From Ehretia macrophylla (lineage: Eukaryota > Streptophyta > Magnoliopsida > Boraginales > Ehretiaceae), in NCBI GenBank assembly GCA_037974665.1, contig CM075766.1, forward strand, positions 44,939,569 to 45,003,568: a stretch of DNA of 64,000 nt, read 5' to 3'. Below the pieces are notes generated by a model. The model saw only the letters and a program-made list of their open reading frames with translations. It had not been told where the DNA came from and made no database searches. Within the stretch, counting starts at the first letter, position 1; the number at the start of each line of letters is the position of its first letter. The position numbers and the translations under genes were made by a program. Positions 1 through 12,000 of the stretch are shown piece after piece.

Positions 1-295
1 CAGTTTTACTTTATAAAATTCAAAACCTAACAATTTTTCTATCAATTTTTATTATCAATTTTTTATCAGACAGCTATCCATCAATTTTGAATACAACGAG
101 TACACCCCCCAAACCCAACAGCACAGCAAGTCAGCCAATTGACCAGTGCACATGCCCAGTGGCGGAAATTTCAACTCGCAAATATTCATAACTCCTTCCA
201 CTTTCATAAAACCAACAAATACAACACAAAAAAAAAAAAAAAAAGGTGATTAGATTAGTGAATTAATAATCGGCGGTGGGTGGCGCTTCCGTAGA
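1..295 (+). promoter_or_regulatory. 5' flank and leader of the WDR13-like gene
   Basis: AT-rich sequence ending in an A-run at about 229-244 and a short leader before the ATG at 296. I see no convincing TATA box at a fixed distance and no other gene. The transcription start is not defined by the sequence. Confidence 0.35.
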
Positions 296-3200
296 ATGGC
301 GGAGCAGATGATGGAGAAGAGCTTGGCGGAAGATGATGATCCGAGAAAGAAGGAGAAGAAGAATAAAGAGGACATTACAGCAGATCCAGAATACTTCAGT
401 TGCATGCTTCAACCTTCGCCTTCCGACTCAGATCCTAATTACATCGGCGTCCGCCGCCTCCTTCTCTACCGTAAAGCTCGAGCCGGCGTTCTCCGCCGCA
501 AAGTACTCTCTCCTCTCTCTCCAATATATATATATATGTGTGTGTGTGTGTGGAGAATTGTTAAAGTGGACGATTGCCTTGTTAAGTTCAGTTGGATTTC
601 ATCTCTCTGGACTTGATCTGGTTTCTAGAATTGCCTGCTTATAGCATATACGTACATATATATAAATGCGTGTGTAAGTGTTATGTGTGTGTATATTATG
701 CTTCGTACGTTGATGTCTATATATGCACATGTTAACAGAGAGGCTTTGATGTTCACGCAGTAGCATATTGACGTGTGTTTGTGCTCTTTTATACACACAT
801 ATTTGTATATAAGGAAGAGGATTTGTGCTCTGAAGCTTTTACTTTGAACTTAAATCAAGAATAATGCTTAGTAGGAAATAACATATATAATGATAAATTA
901 AATATGCTGTAACGACTCCACATCTCGACAGCCCAATTGATGTTCCAGGCCTAGTGGAGCCTAACGCAAATGACAATAGCTTAAGCCCAATTCCTAGGAG
1001 AAGCATCAGAGGAAGGACCTTGCCTCAGCACTTGAGAAATTATGTGATCAGATAGTTGTAACTGAATGTGGATAGGCCATTGGCATTTGATGTAAGGAGT
1101 AGCCTATATATAAACTAACAGCAGGCATAGAAAAGGCTAAGCAACAACTCTTATCTTCTCTGTTTATTTTCCTGTAATTTCTTTAAGTTTGCAAATCAAT
1201 TCAGCTTCTTCCTTCTGCAGCCTTTAATTTCTTTTTTTTTAGTTTCTCCCTAATATCCAAATCATTACATTGGTTAATTTCTTTTTTTTTTAGTTTCTCC
1301 CTAATATCCAAATCGTTACATTGGTGCTTTCGTTGACTCCATGGCCGAAGGTACTGAACTTTACGCCATGGATTATTGGTCTCAGCAATTCTATCTTCAA
1401 TATGCTCGATACTACTCTTACCTTCCACCGACTCAACAATACCATCCCTATTTTCCTCCAATTTGCTCACAACCACAATTTCCAGGATATTATTATCCAG
1501 AATCGTTGTACCTGCGCGCTCAACCGTACCAACAAGTGAACGAACAATATTTTCCTCATGTCAACTCACAACCCCAGTTTCAAGCCCAATATTACCCTGA
1601 AAAGGCTAAGCAACAACTCTTATCTTCTCTGTCTAATATCCAAATCGTTACATACGCATTTAAACACATATATATTCGCACAAAGACACACACATATATA
1701 CATATATATAGGCTAATTAATGAGTTCACAGAAAAATTAAGATAAGGAATTGCCTGCTTATAGCATATTTAACATTTCACGAGGGAGATATTGTAGCCGC
1801 AGTTTGACCAGTTTAATTTCTTATCCATGTTGTGAATGCTGATGTTCGGGAGGGAGTTCGTTGAACTTGGGGTATTCTTTTTGACTTATTGTGTAGCTTA
1901 GTTTGTAGAATATGTTTTATTTTTTGGTTTTATTGAATGTGCTATATAAGCAGTGACTTAATGCTCTGCTTTGTTTTGAAGGACTGGAGATGCAATGGAA
2001 AAGGTTATGTGGCCTTTCGTAACTACATCAACAGACCGAGGAATTGGGAGAGATTATATATTAATGTACCTAGCCTCCCAAGTACTCCGGGACAGAGGTG
2101 GTTGGAAATTTACTTTAATTCTTTTAAATCTATTTTGTGGGAATGGTTGTTGTTAATTCTGCTTAAGTACTTGTCATGAACTAGTGACACTGGCACCATG
2201 ATTTTCATGCTCACTCAACGATCCATGCATGCGTGGCATGCATTGTCAGTTACCAAATGCTGATTATATCACTAAACCAGTTTGTATGGTAGTGGCAGAT
2301 CCTCATGGCAGGCAACTGCATCATTGATGTAGTTGCATGTATATAGTTTTAATGTCTATGATCCACAATGGCTTATCTTGCTGAAATCAAGTCTATGGAA
2401 TCTTAATTTTCTTCGGTCTAAAATGAATATACTAAAGTTTTCTCAACTTCCCTGTTTGTTCGAACTAGATACTAAAATTAGTCTGGAAGAAAAACTGGAA
2501 ATCGAGAGGGAAGGAGTTGGGTTTCAAACTTGTTTGCTAACAAATGCATTTGCATATCTTAAATTCTCATGATTCTTAAGCTTCATTCGAAATTGTTATT
2601 TAAGGTTGTGTTCCATACAATTCTGACATCAGGGTAATTTTACTGGTTGATGCATCAGTGGACGATGGATATCATCTCCTGGTCCACTCTCCCATTTATT
2701 TGAGGTGGATGGCTGGAGTTCTGGCACGGTATGTAGCATTTTCATTCAGTACCTTCTTTCTTCTTTTGCTGGTATTTTTCTCATCTTATATTGCATTAAG
2801 TTGCTCTCTGAAATCAGTAATTTACATTTGAATGTGAGTAGTGCGGCAGTTTTAAGTTGTGGTTGTGTAAAGAGCCATTTGTGTAGGTGGTTGACAACTG
2901 CATTTTATATTGATATAATTACTCTCGTTGAATACTTTGGTGTAAAAACGTGATTGGTGACTCTGAAGTGCTTAGTCTGTCAGGAACAAGCTTTACCAAG
3001 ATGAACCTTTTAAGTAAATGTGCTGAACTCTGATTGCATCCAGTCAACTGTTTGCTTGATAGTTATGAAAATGTTTTCTGAGTTTTGGTCCTGGTTGTTG
3101 GCATGCGGTTTGCGTAAGCATAATCAAGGTGTCATTTGTCCTTTAGCGGCGTGAATTTAGTTCTCGAACAAAATTTGAACCACTATGGTTGAGGCACTTA

Positions 3201-6200
3201 AGATAGTGAATAATTGACAACAATTTCTCACCATTACCCACACCAAAATGTATTATTCTTCACATAAGAATTCACCATGCAGGCTGCTATTTTACAGGAT
3301 CTACGAAGTGGTACTCAAGCATCGAATCATAGAACAAGTTTCAGCTCAAATGCAAGTGATAGTATCAGCCCACATAGAAGGGCTGCTGAACCTGCTTATT
3401 CTTTTGTTGGGATGCATTGCATTTTTGATCAGTGCAAGGCCATGGGTAATTTTTTAAAGCACAAAACCAAACTGTCTTTGTTATCAAGCTTTATTGATTG
3501 AAATAACTTGAGCTCATTTTTATGTCTGCAGTTACTGTTATAAAGTTTGGGCACATGAGTTCTGATCTACTTGCATATGGAGCATCTGATGGGAGCTTGA
3601 CAGTATGCACTGTTTCCACACCACCTTCAGTAATCAAGCAGTTAATAGGGCATTCAAAAGATGTCACAGGTTGGATTATCTGGTATTAGTTCTGTAAATT
3701 TTTTCAACCATATGGGGAATCTTTCAGTTGTACTGTTTCTTCTCGCAAGTGTTTACATAAGCTAAGTCAAATAGATTCACTATTGTTACAGAAGTTGATC
3801 ACAACATCTGTAGTTTAAGTTATTGGATTGCTCACTAGAAAAGTCAATGTGAATTTTGTTGCTTCCCCTGAATCATCTTCTGATACTTATGTTCAGAAAG
3901 GAATGGAGCATTTTCATTTTAAAGATTCTTTCACAATATTTCTGTTGTTTGCCTTTGCCTCCAATTTCTTACGTTGAGATTGAAATCCAATTTGACCCCA
4001 GTGTATGGAATTGTTTTGTTGGATGAGTTTTGATAAGCGATGGTACAGAACATATGTGGATTTAAAGTTTGTTCTGCCATGTGATCCAAATCAATTGTCA
4101 ATCAAAGCATATATAAATGTGAATATATTGAAGATGACTGTTATTATCTTTTATGTATTTCTGATTGTTATTATCTTTTATGTATTTCATTTACCATATA
4201 ATGTTTTGGTTCTATAAAACACATATATGGACTCCCTCACATCACTGTAAGTAGAGAATTGAAAGTTTGGGCCCCTAGCAAAGGCCTTTGTTTCTGATCA
4301 GGTAAAATCGATATGAAGAATAAGTCCTTTGAACCCCTTAAACCTCTCAACATGACTTTCGAAAAGTGCATTTTTAAATGCATCCACTCTAGCATGCATC
4401 CCTTAAATGTGGCTATCCGGTTCTGATGTCACAGTCTTCTAAGTGTTAAATATCTTTGACATTATAAATTGAAGTTTTATTTTGTTGGTCACTATCACTA
4501 TGTTCTGTTTTTCAGATTTTGATTTTTCAGCAAATAATCAGTACATTGCGTCATCCTCCGTGGACAAAACTGTGAGAGTGTGGGATATATCCAAAGGAAT
4601 TTGCATTAGAGTGATATATGGAGTTTCTTCACAACTTTGTATTCGGTTCCATCCTGTAAGTTCAAAATGGCATCTCACAAATTGAATTAAGAACTATAGT
4701 GACACTTAGATGGGTTTTTGTCAGTCATGTTGGTGACTAGTCTTGGGGACATGTGCACTATTCTTAACTTTCTCTTTCATTTTGACTCTCTGGGTTTTTT
4801 AGTTTCTTTTCTTGGTTGGAAATCCTTCATAAATTCTGTCCTTATTCTATATGAATACGTGCACCAGGAAGCACTAGGATTTATTTCTTTATCTAGTCAT
4901 ATCAGTATTCATTTTTTTTTCTTCTAAATCTATCTTGTCTAGGTCAATAACAACCTTCTTTCCGCGGGCAATGCAAACAAAGAGATAACTGTAAGTTATG
5001 CATACCTTTGCCTTACAACCTTTAAATTATGTGAAAGTTAGCTGTCATGTCATTATCATATTGAACTTCCCTTAATTGTCTATTTCGTTCTCATTATCTT
5101 TATTTTCTCTTATCCCACTTGAATATACTTTCAGCATCTCTGACCCTGCCCTCACCTCAACTCCACCAAGAGTAGGATATTTGTTTCACTATCATTACTA
5201 ATTTGCTGAAATGGCATAGTTTGGCAAGTATTCCAATTAAACCACAAATGGCCATTCACATGCGATGGAATTCTTGATGGAAAGGAGAAACGATTCAAGT
5301 AGCCTATAAAACATCTGCAATACGCCGGTTATCCTTCCTGTTGAGATTTCTAGTAATTGTTTCCACAAATTGCATTTTCCAGCCATCTCTCTCTTAGTTT
5401 CAAATTTAGTGTTAACGTAAAAATGGCTGAGCACCATTTCTGACTCGCGATTCTTCCCTACTCTCTCCTATGTGCTACTCGCAGTGGATCAGTATCAAAG
5501 CTTTAGTCAACCGGTAGTGAAGATTTGGATGCAGTCCTTATTCTCTCCTCTCTTATTGCAGGTTCACTTTTACATATAGTTATAAAGTGTACTGGCAAAA
5601 TAGATCTTCGAATCATGGAAATACATAGATAGCTATTGTTGGGGCATAAATACCTTGCTTCTCAGCAAGTTATACTCTCCGATCAAGTACCTCGGACACT
5701 CTTTATGCAGAGTCATTTTTTACGATGTTTAAGCTTGCTAGCACATCTCCTTGATATTACCTCAATAATATAATATTTAACAGCAGAACACGTAATCCAT
5801 GAAAGACTAGTTTTATACTTTCTGCTTAGTGCTATTTTCACTATTGATCAATCTATACAAATGTATACAGAATCGGGGGCTTTGATCTTTCAATTTTCCT
5901 ACATCAAAGAACTCCCCCTGCCTCATTAAATATGACTCTTTTAACTGGAATTTAGGTATTCAATTTCAGCACTGGGAGAACTATCAGTAAAACAACATGT
6001 GACAGTGAGGTGACTGCTATGGATCATGACCACACCGGTCAATTTATTTTCTGCGGTGATGCTCAGGTGTGCCTGCTTCATGCCCAATGGTTTTAACCAT
6101 AATTTTCTGACAATTTTCTAACTTGATTTCTTAGGAAAAATTTAATCTGATGTTCCTGCAGGGATGTATATACACGATTAGTATCGAATCTCGCAAAGGT

Positions 6201-7228
6201 GCACTATCACGATCACACCGCAACCAAATTGGCGGGAAACATAGATCTCCTGTGACAACTGTGCAGTACAGAACATTTTCTTTACTGGCACGAGGACCTG
6301 TATTGCTATCTTTCAGCCGTGATGGAAATTTGTCTTTCTTTAGGTTGTATCTTATACATTTCCTCTACGCTTTTAAATCTTTCTTCTGGAGTTCTGATGA
6401 GAGAATTGATTTTTGGTCTCTAGTGTTTCTTTGGAGATGAAAGGTTATTTAACCCTCCGCTGCTCACTAAAATTAGCCCCACGGCTACATAGCATTCGTG
6501 CTTCTTTCTGTCCATTGCTTTCCCTGGAAAAGCGAGAATATATTGGTATGTATGCCAAGTTAAGAATTGATTATACTATTATCTGCAAACTCATAAAGTC
6601 AAGGCCCAAGGACATGTATTACTATTTCTGTTTACATTGTTTTCGCTTACTTTTGATGGGTTGTAATTTTTGTTACTTCTTATAATTAAGAAAACTCAGC
6701 TTCAAGTAGTTCCTATGTGTGATTGGTAGCATGTGCTGAAACTCTTAAGCTATATGCATAGTGAAATTGTAACCTTCTACGTGGTTGCCTTAATATATAT
6801 TGTGCGTTGATGATTCATATCTTTTTCTATCCATGTTCCGGTCTCTTCCTTAGAATTTTCATTTGCCCAAATCCGCACTCTCACATATCATGAGCATCCA
6901 AATAACTGTTACTATTTCTGATACTATGATCTATTATTTTCATGAAGTTGCTGGAAGTGACGATGCAAATGTGTACTTCTATGACTTAACACGGCCAAAA
7001 AATACTTGTGTGAACAAGCTGCAGGTATGGCTTGATTGCATCCCAAATTATGTGGTGGACAAAATCAGTATTTCCACTTATCTGACGATTGAGTCTGTAT
7101 GATTGGACGGTCATGGCTAGTCAGTTATAGGTACAGCTTGGAACCATGGAGAGAACTTGTTGGCTTCTTCGGATTTTGGTGGCACTGTCATTGTATGGAA
7201 GCGAGCAAAGACGGAGTTAAAGCAATAA
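296..7228 (+). CDS. WD40-repeat protein, WDR13-like (12 exons)
   Basis: Exons by GT-AG joins that keep frame: 296-502, 1982-2097, 2659-2728, 3283-3445, 3532-3669, 4516-4655, 4943-4990, 5956-6066, 6162-6343, 6424-6545, 6948-7024, 7121-7228; 493 residues, close to human WDR13 (485). The N-terminal third is a plant-conserved non-repeat part (RKDWRCNGKGY, SPGPLSHLFEVDGWSSG). From about residue 165 it forms WD blades: FVGMHCIFDQCKA, LLAYGASDGSLTVC, IASSSVDKTVRVWDISKG, FHPVNNNLLSAGNA, FIFCGDAQGCIYT, VAGSDDANVYFYD, NLLASSDFGGTVIVWKR. The order and the FHPVNNN and FCPL-S motifs fit WDR13 rather than other WD40 families. Such proteins are scaffolds; the plant role is unknown to me. The last exon uses an unexpected acceptor, described under findings. 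The gene is alone on its strand, and intron 1 holds an LTR element. Confidence 0.85.
520..552 (+). repeat. (TA)n(TG)n microsatellite
   Basis: Short alternating TA then TG run inside intron 1 of the WDR13-like gene, just after the exon-1 donor. Confidence 0.8.
908..1652 (+). mobile_element. Small LTR element (TRIM-like) in intron 1 of the WDR13-like gene
   Basis: A 5' LTR of about 413 bp (908-1320) opens with TGTAACG and closes with CGTTACA. A short internal part (1321-1599) follows, then a truncated 3' LTR piece (1600-1652) repeating GAAAAGGCTAAGCAACAAC and the LTR end AATATCCAAATCGTTACA. Flanking pentamers are tatgc (903-907) and tacgc (1653-1657), a target-site duplication with one mismatch. 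The 5' LTR end carries a tandem duplication of about 50 bp (1223-1273 and 1274-1323). The internal ORF from 1341 is rich in Tyr, Pro and Gln and has no RT or integrase, so the element is non-autonomous. Confidence 0.75.
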
Positions 7229-8231
7229 GTCTCGGCTGTAGCTGCCCCTTAAATACACTGTAGACGAATGCAGGGCCTAATCCTTAGGGTTCGGTTTTTG
7301 GGCGCGACACGACTGTTCAACTGAGTACACAGGCGTTTACTGTATGAATATACCAAAGAGACTACGAATTTTATCAAGACTTGTACACAACTTTTGTATC
7401 TTACATTTGTTCCCTGCAGAATGTGATTACCTCTCAAAAGTCTGCAGATGATTACTTCACTTTCAAAAGCAATAGACAAAAGTTGTAGCGATTCTACACA
7501 TTTTTGGACTACGTTTTTTCTTTGGCATATTTATACGATGATTGATTCAATAGCAAAATGAGTCGATTAATTTTCTAAGATATGTTGTTTGCTGCTAGCA
7601 ATTTCTTTCATTTTCTCAGCCCCTTTGCGACTGTGCAAGTACCAGTACCCACATTGAATGAAGACATTTTGCAATGGCTTGAGATTTTTCCATGGAATGA
7701 TCTCGTACCAAATCTCATTAGTTGAATCATTTTTTTCCAGAAATATTAGACAGTCAGATACCTACTACAGGCCAAGCAGCTTGGAAGAAGTGTAATGAAC
7801 AAGAGTTCTTGATTGAAAGATCAATCGGCCAAAATATCCATGCGATCAAGATACATGTAGGGCCACTATTCAAGCCAAGATTTTCAGATCTGTCAGGCAT
7901 CAGCTTCAACTAATGAGAGTCTCTCCTAAATTCTATAAAGTGACATCCTAGTTATCCACCTTATATCGGATGGTTAAGATTGAAAGGTGAAAAGAGAAAA
8001 AGGGAAATTAGAGTTTTAAAATGAATGGTTGAATTGATTCATTTACGAGTAAAAGATTAAAGATTTCACTTAATGGATACTAAGAGGGAATGCATTCGCA
8101 GCCAAGAATTGTTTCTAGACGAAAGGCCACCCTGCCGGCAGAGCAACGTTTGACGTATAGTCTAACATTTGGTGGGTAAAATAACCAAAATAAACAGAGT
8201 TTATAATAAATATAGTAGTAAACTTACAAGA
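7229..8231. other. Intergenic, WDR13-like gene to tRNA-Glu
   Basis: The first few hundred bases are presumably the 3' UTR. The rest is AT-rich with only short frames and no recognisable domain or repeat. Confidence 0.5.
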
Positions 8232-8304
8232 TCCGTTGTAGTCTAGATGGTTAGGATACTCGGCTCTCACCCGAGAGACCCGGGTTCGAGTCCCGGCAAC
8301 GGAA
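8232..8304 (+). tRNA. trnE-CTC: tRNA-Glu (anticodon CTC)
   Basis: A full nuclear tRNA cloverleaf: acceptor stem TCCGTTG pairing with CAACGGA, D-arm GTCTAGATGGTTAGGATAC, anticodon stem CTCGG/CCGAG with loop CTCTCAC (anticodon CTC at 8266-8268), T-arm CCGGGTTCGAGTCCCGG and discriminator A. There is no intron and the CCA is not encoded. Internal A and B boxes are intact, so it is probably functional. Confidence 0.97.
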
Positions 8305-8313
8305 TTTTTTTTT
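8305..8313 (+). terminator. RNA polymerase III T-run terminator
   Basis: Nine T residues directly follow the discriminator base of tRNA-Glu, a standard Pol III stop. Confidence 0.9.
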
Positions 8314-9011
8314 CCACAACTGCTACAGATTTGGTTCTGATCGTGACGAGTCATGTAAAACGTGATATCATGTTGCAATATTTTATATAAGAAATCTGCA
8401 AATATGATTTACGTAGTTTTGAGTGCCTCGCAAGTAAAAGCGCTCTTGCGGTTTGTTAGATAAAATCCATTATTAGATTCTCGAAACGGGTACGTCTCAA
8501 AGAATGTGCATCACCACCCAAATTTCATACGTTTAAGCTTTTCTGCTCATTTCTCCAGGAGATTTTGTTACTTTGCTGCTCTCCATTCTCGGCCTTCAAC
8601 AAATCACAGAAGATGTGGCAGCAGTGGCAATGAGATGGGTGTAGTGACTACGGGTTTGTGTTTGAGAAATCCTCCACGTGATGTATTGGTTCAGCAAGCA
8701 CAGAGAGAGTGAAACAATGGTTAAGGACAGAGGTTGGCGTTGCTTAAGAGGGGGTAGGGAGACGTGTTAGCTGGAGACGCTATAATGGCATCAGCCATAT
8801 CAATCTCAGATTGACAAAACAAAAAGAGATCAATCTCAGAAACCTCCTAGCTCGTTGGAGAGGTATCTAACATATTCATACCTCTAAAGATTCCCGGGAA
8901 AAAAACCTGTGTTGTTGCAATGTTCCCAAATGTCAAAATTTAACAGTGGATAAGCAAGACAATCAGCAATCCACCAGTGGCGAAAACCATTTAGCAAACA
9001 CCACATAAAAT
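8314..9011. other. Intergenic between tRNA-Glu and RBM28 3' end
   Basis: Only short frames. The right part is presumably the 3' UTR of the minus-strand RBM28-like gene. No repeat or domain recognised. Confidence 0.5.
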
Positions 9012-12000
9012 TTATGATTGAAACCACCTCCGGAGCTTTTTCCCTCCGTGCTTGTCACCGTCAGATGGGTCAGTGCTATGCTGAGTGAACTTGGATCGGT
9101 ATTGCTCAATCAGTTTGTCAAGATTATCAACTACATCTCGACCCAGAGGATCACTATTCTTCTTATCCTTCTTCCTTTTCTTTGTATTTATCCCTTCTTT
9201 TTGCTCTCCCTGTTGATCTTGCAGCCTTTTTGACTCCATCTTTATGCCCAATTTCACTCTGTGTGCAGGCTTACCGGCAACAACGGCTGTACCCGGTTTT
9301 GGTTTTGGTTTTGGTTGTGGTTTACTGGACTGTTCTTCCTGGTTGCTTTTTAGCTGCTTTGTAGAACCTACTGCTTTTTTCTTGGGTGAAGTTTTGTTTT
9401 CCTTCACTGTGGGCAAAATTTTCTGCCTCTTTCTAACTCTGCCATCATCATTGCTAGCTTCCATGGAAACTTTGTTTCCAGGTTCGTCGTCCTTCTTCAG
9501 ACCAGACCTCTTTGAAGATTTATCACCTCTGGCTTTTCGTTTTCTCAATGTCCCATCTACATGGGACTCTGGAGCACGTGATGACAAATCTTGAGCATTA
9601 TTGTGGAAATCCTGAAGCTGAGCTTGAAGCTTTTCTTTACGGCGTCTCAAAGTCTGCACATTCTCAATAGCAAATTCCACAATTGGACGGCGCTCAGGGC
9701 CAAAAGTTTCTGCAGATTGTAAAAAATAACGCATTAAGAGTAGCAATTTGCACTTATAGCATATTCATGATGCACGGTAAAATTCCTCTCAGCAAAATAT
9801 TGATCTGATCCACTAAATTCCCTCGATCAACAAAATAATAAAAGTAGTAACGCTCTGCACTACTGGTAAATAATTGTAATCCACACTTCAAATATCCAAA
9901 ATATATGACTGATACGTTAAGTTCCCTCAATCAGCAAAATCATAAAGGAGTCATTCTTAAATTCTAATCAACAAATAAAACAAATCGTACAATAAAGAGG
10001 AAATTTTAGAAAATGGTACCGGGATTGTTATTCAGAACTCTTAAAGCCACAAGTGCATGTTCATGCTCTGTGAACTCGACAAAAGCTACACCACGGAAAG
10101 GTTTCTTCGTGACATCCTTTACTTTGTTCGAATCCTCCAAAAACTTTATCTGCCTAACCAATATACAATAAGTTAATATAATTACCTTAACACGTAGAAA
10201 AATGAATTATGTATGAAGAGAATAGTAACTGACAACTATAGCTGACCTGTCGAATCACAGGCTTCTGTTTTGTAGCTCGAGAGGTAACAGCGTCTACACA
10301 CAGTTTCCTAAGTTCTTTTTCAGTCATTGACTTTGGTAGAGTATATATAATGAGCCTCGTTCTTGACAAATGGAAATTTGGAGATTGAAGCTTAATCATC
10401 TTTTTCTCGTGCAACCTGCAGAACATTAATTACATTATAAACTGCCAGAAGAATTAAGTTATCTTCAGGACAGATCAATATACACACACAAGCGCCTGTG
10501 GAGATCCTGATTTTTCCAATGTAAGACCATTATTCTTACTGCTTCTGAATTCATCAAATATGTTTCAGCTTGACTGGTTCTATTTCTAAACTTTATAGGT
10601 ATTCCTAAAAAGAGATCAAAATATCATATGTATACTAGGTAAAGATATAAAAGCAAAACTAGATATTAGTTGGGTAAAAGAAACTGCTGGATTGAAAAGA
10701 TGTTTGTTCAATTCATTAAGAGAGTGGGGAAAGAGAGAATAAATGTAATGAAGGTTACACAACAATAAACTGTTGCACGTTATTAAAAATGTGCCCTCAA
10801 AGTGGGCATGCCTACGCCTGTAAAATAAAATCAGCAACCTAAAATGTTGTACCACATCCCTGCCCTAATTTCCCCCAACCCCAAACTATAAATATTTCAA
10901 GAAAATCAACTTTGGATTTAACTTTTGTAATTTTCAGCAGCCTCTCTGTGCACATTAATATAACTTCACTTTTTACCTCTAAAAAAAAAAGAAAATGCTG
11001 CAATTTAGTTGGACTAGATCAACCGATCTGAAGATTGAACCAAACTTTTTCAGTTCTTTGCAGCCTTACTATATATTGGGCTAATGCTTCATCAACATTT
11101 TGAAAACTCAAAGTTCGGTGGCACTAGGTGGAAAATCCTCGGTTGGGCTTCAACAACCTGCACAGGCTTTGTCCGATTTAAATCGTCTCCTATTCTGCAT
11201 AGTAAACCTAGTCCAACAACTCTTCTCCATCGTTCCCAAATTCCTGATAATTTTATAGAAGGAACAAGTAGTAGTTGCTAAGTTTATTTGCAATTGACTT
11301 CCACAACATCTCTATGAGTAAAACTTTCAGCTTTCGCATCAGTAAATCACAAGTTAAACAAGGAAACTTTAAGTGAATGAAACACAACCATATTTATCAT
11401 TCGAGTAAAATGACTGCCGCTGATGCTCAACTTACGATTTGCGTTTTGACATATCATTTGCCGAGACACCTTCAACAGCTGCAGAGCCCTCTAAGATGAG
11501 ACCTTCCTGTTGGGAACCGACAAATTTCAGAACATTAGAAGCAAATGATCTCTAATCTTGAGCAACTGAACAGACAAAAGAGCAACATGAATCTGCTTGA
11601 CAACAGAAAGGAAAGATATTATTGCACTCACAAACAAACCTTTGCCAGATAAAGGTTCCGGTGGTCCTGAGCCTCCTTTTTGGTCTTTTCTGATTCCTTT
11701 TTCTGAGCTGTTTGCTTGTCCAAAGCCTTCAGAATTTTCAACTGTCTACCCTTTAGAAGGATGCCCAAGCCAGCTACATCATTGGCTGCTGCAAATGCAG
11801 CATCAGCAGCTTCAACTGTTTTGAATTTAAGAAATCCAGTTCCCTTTGGTCGCCTGCAGACATGTAGAATAAGATTGGTCGAATTCTATAAACAAAAAAA
11901 GTGGAAGTGCAAAATGATCAGTACACTATCACCATACTTGGTGACTTGATGAAGAACTGGAAGAAAAGACTGCACTTCACCAAATGCAGAGAAACGCAGT

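Noticed and set aside
1201-1476. Minus-strand frame of 91 codons with a repeated CNDLDIREKLKKK
   Set aside because: It is the reverse of the duplicated LTR end, not a gene.
2633-2658. Alternative exon-3 acceptor at 2632 in the WDR13-like gene
   Set aside because: It keeps an open frame but gives a sequence unlike WDR13 and forces a wrong phase into exon 4; the acceptor at 2658 gives SGRWISSPGPLSHLFEVDGW and correct phase.
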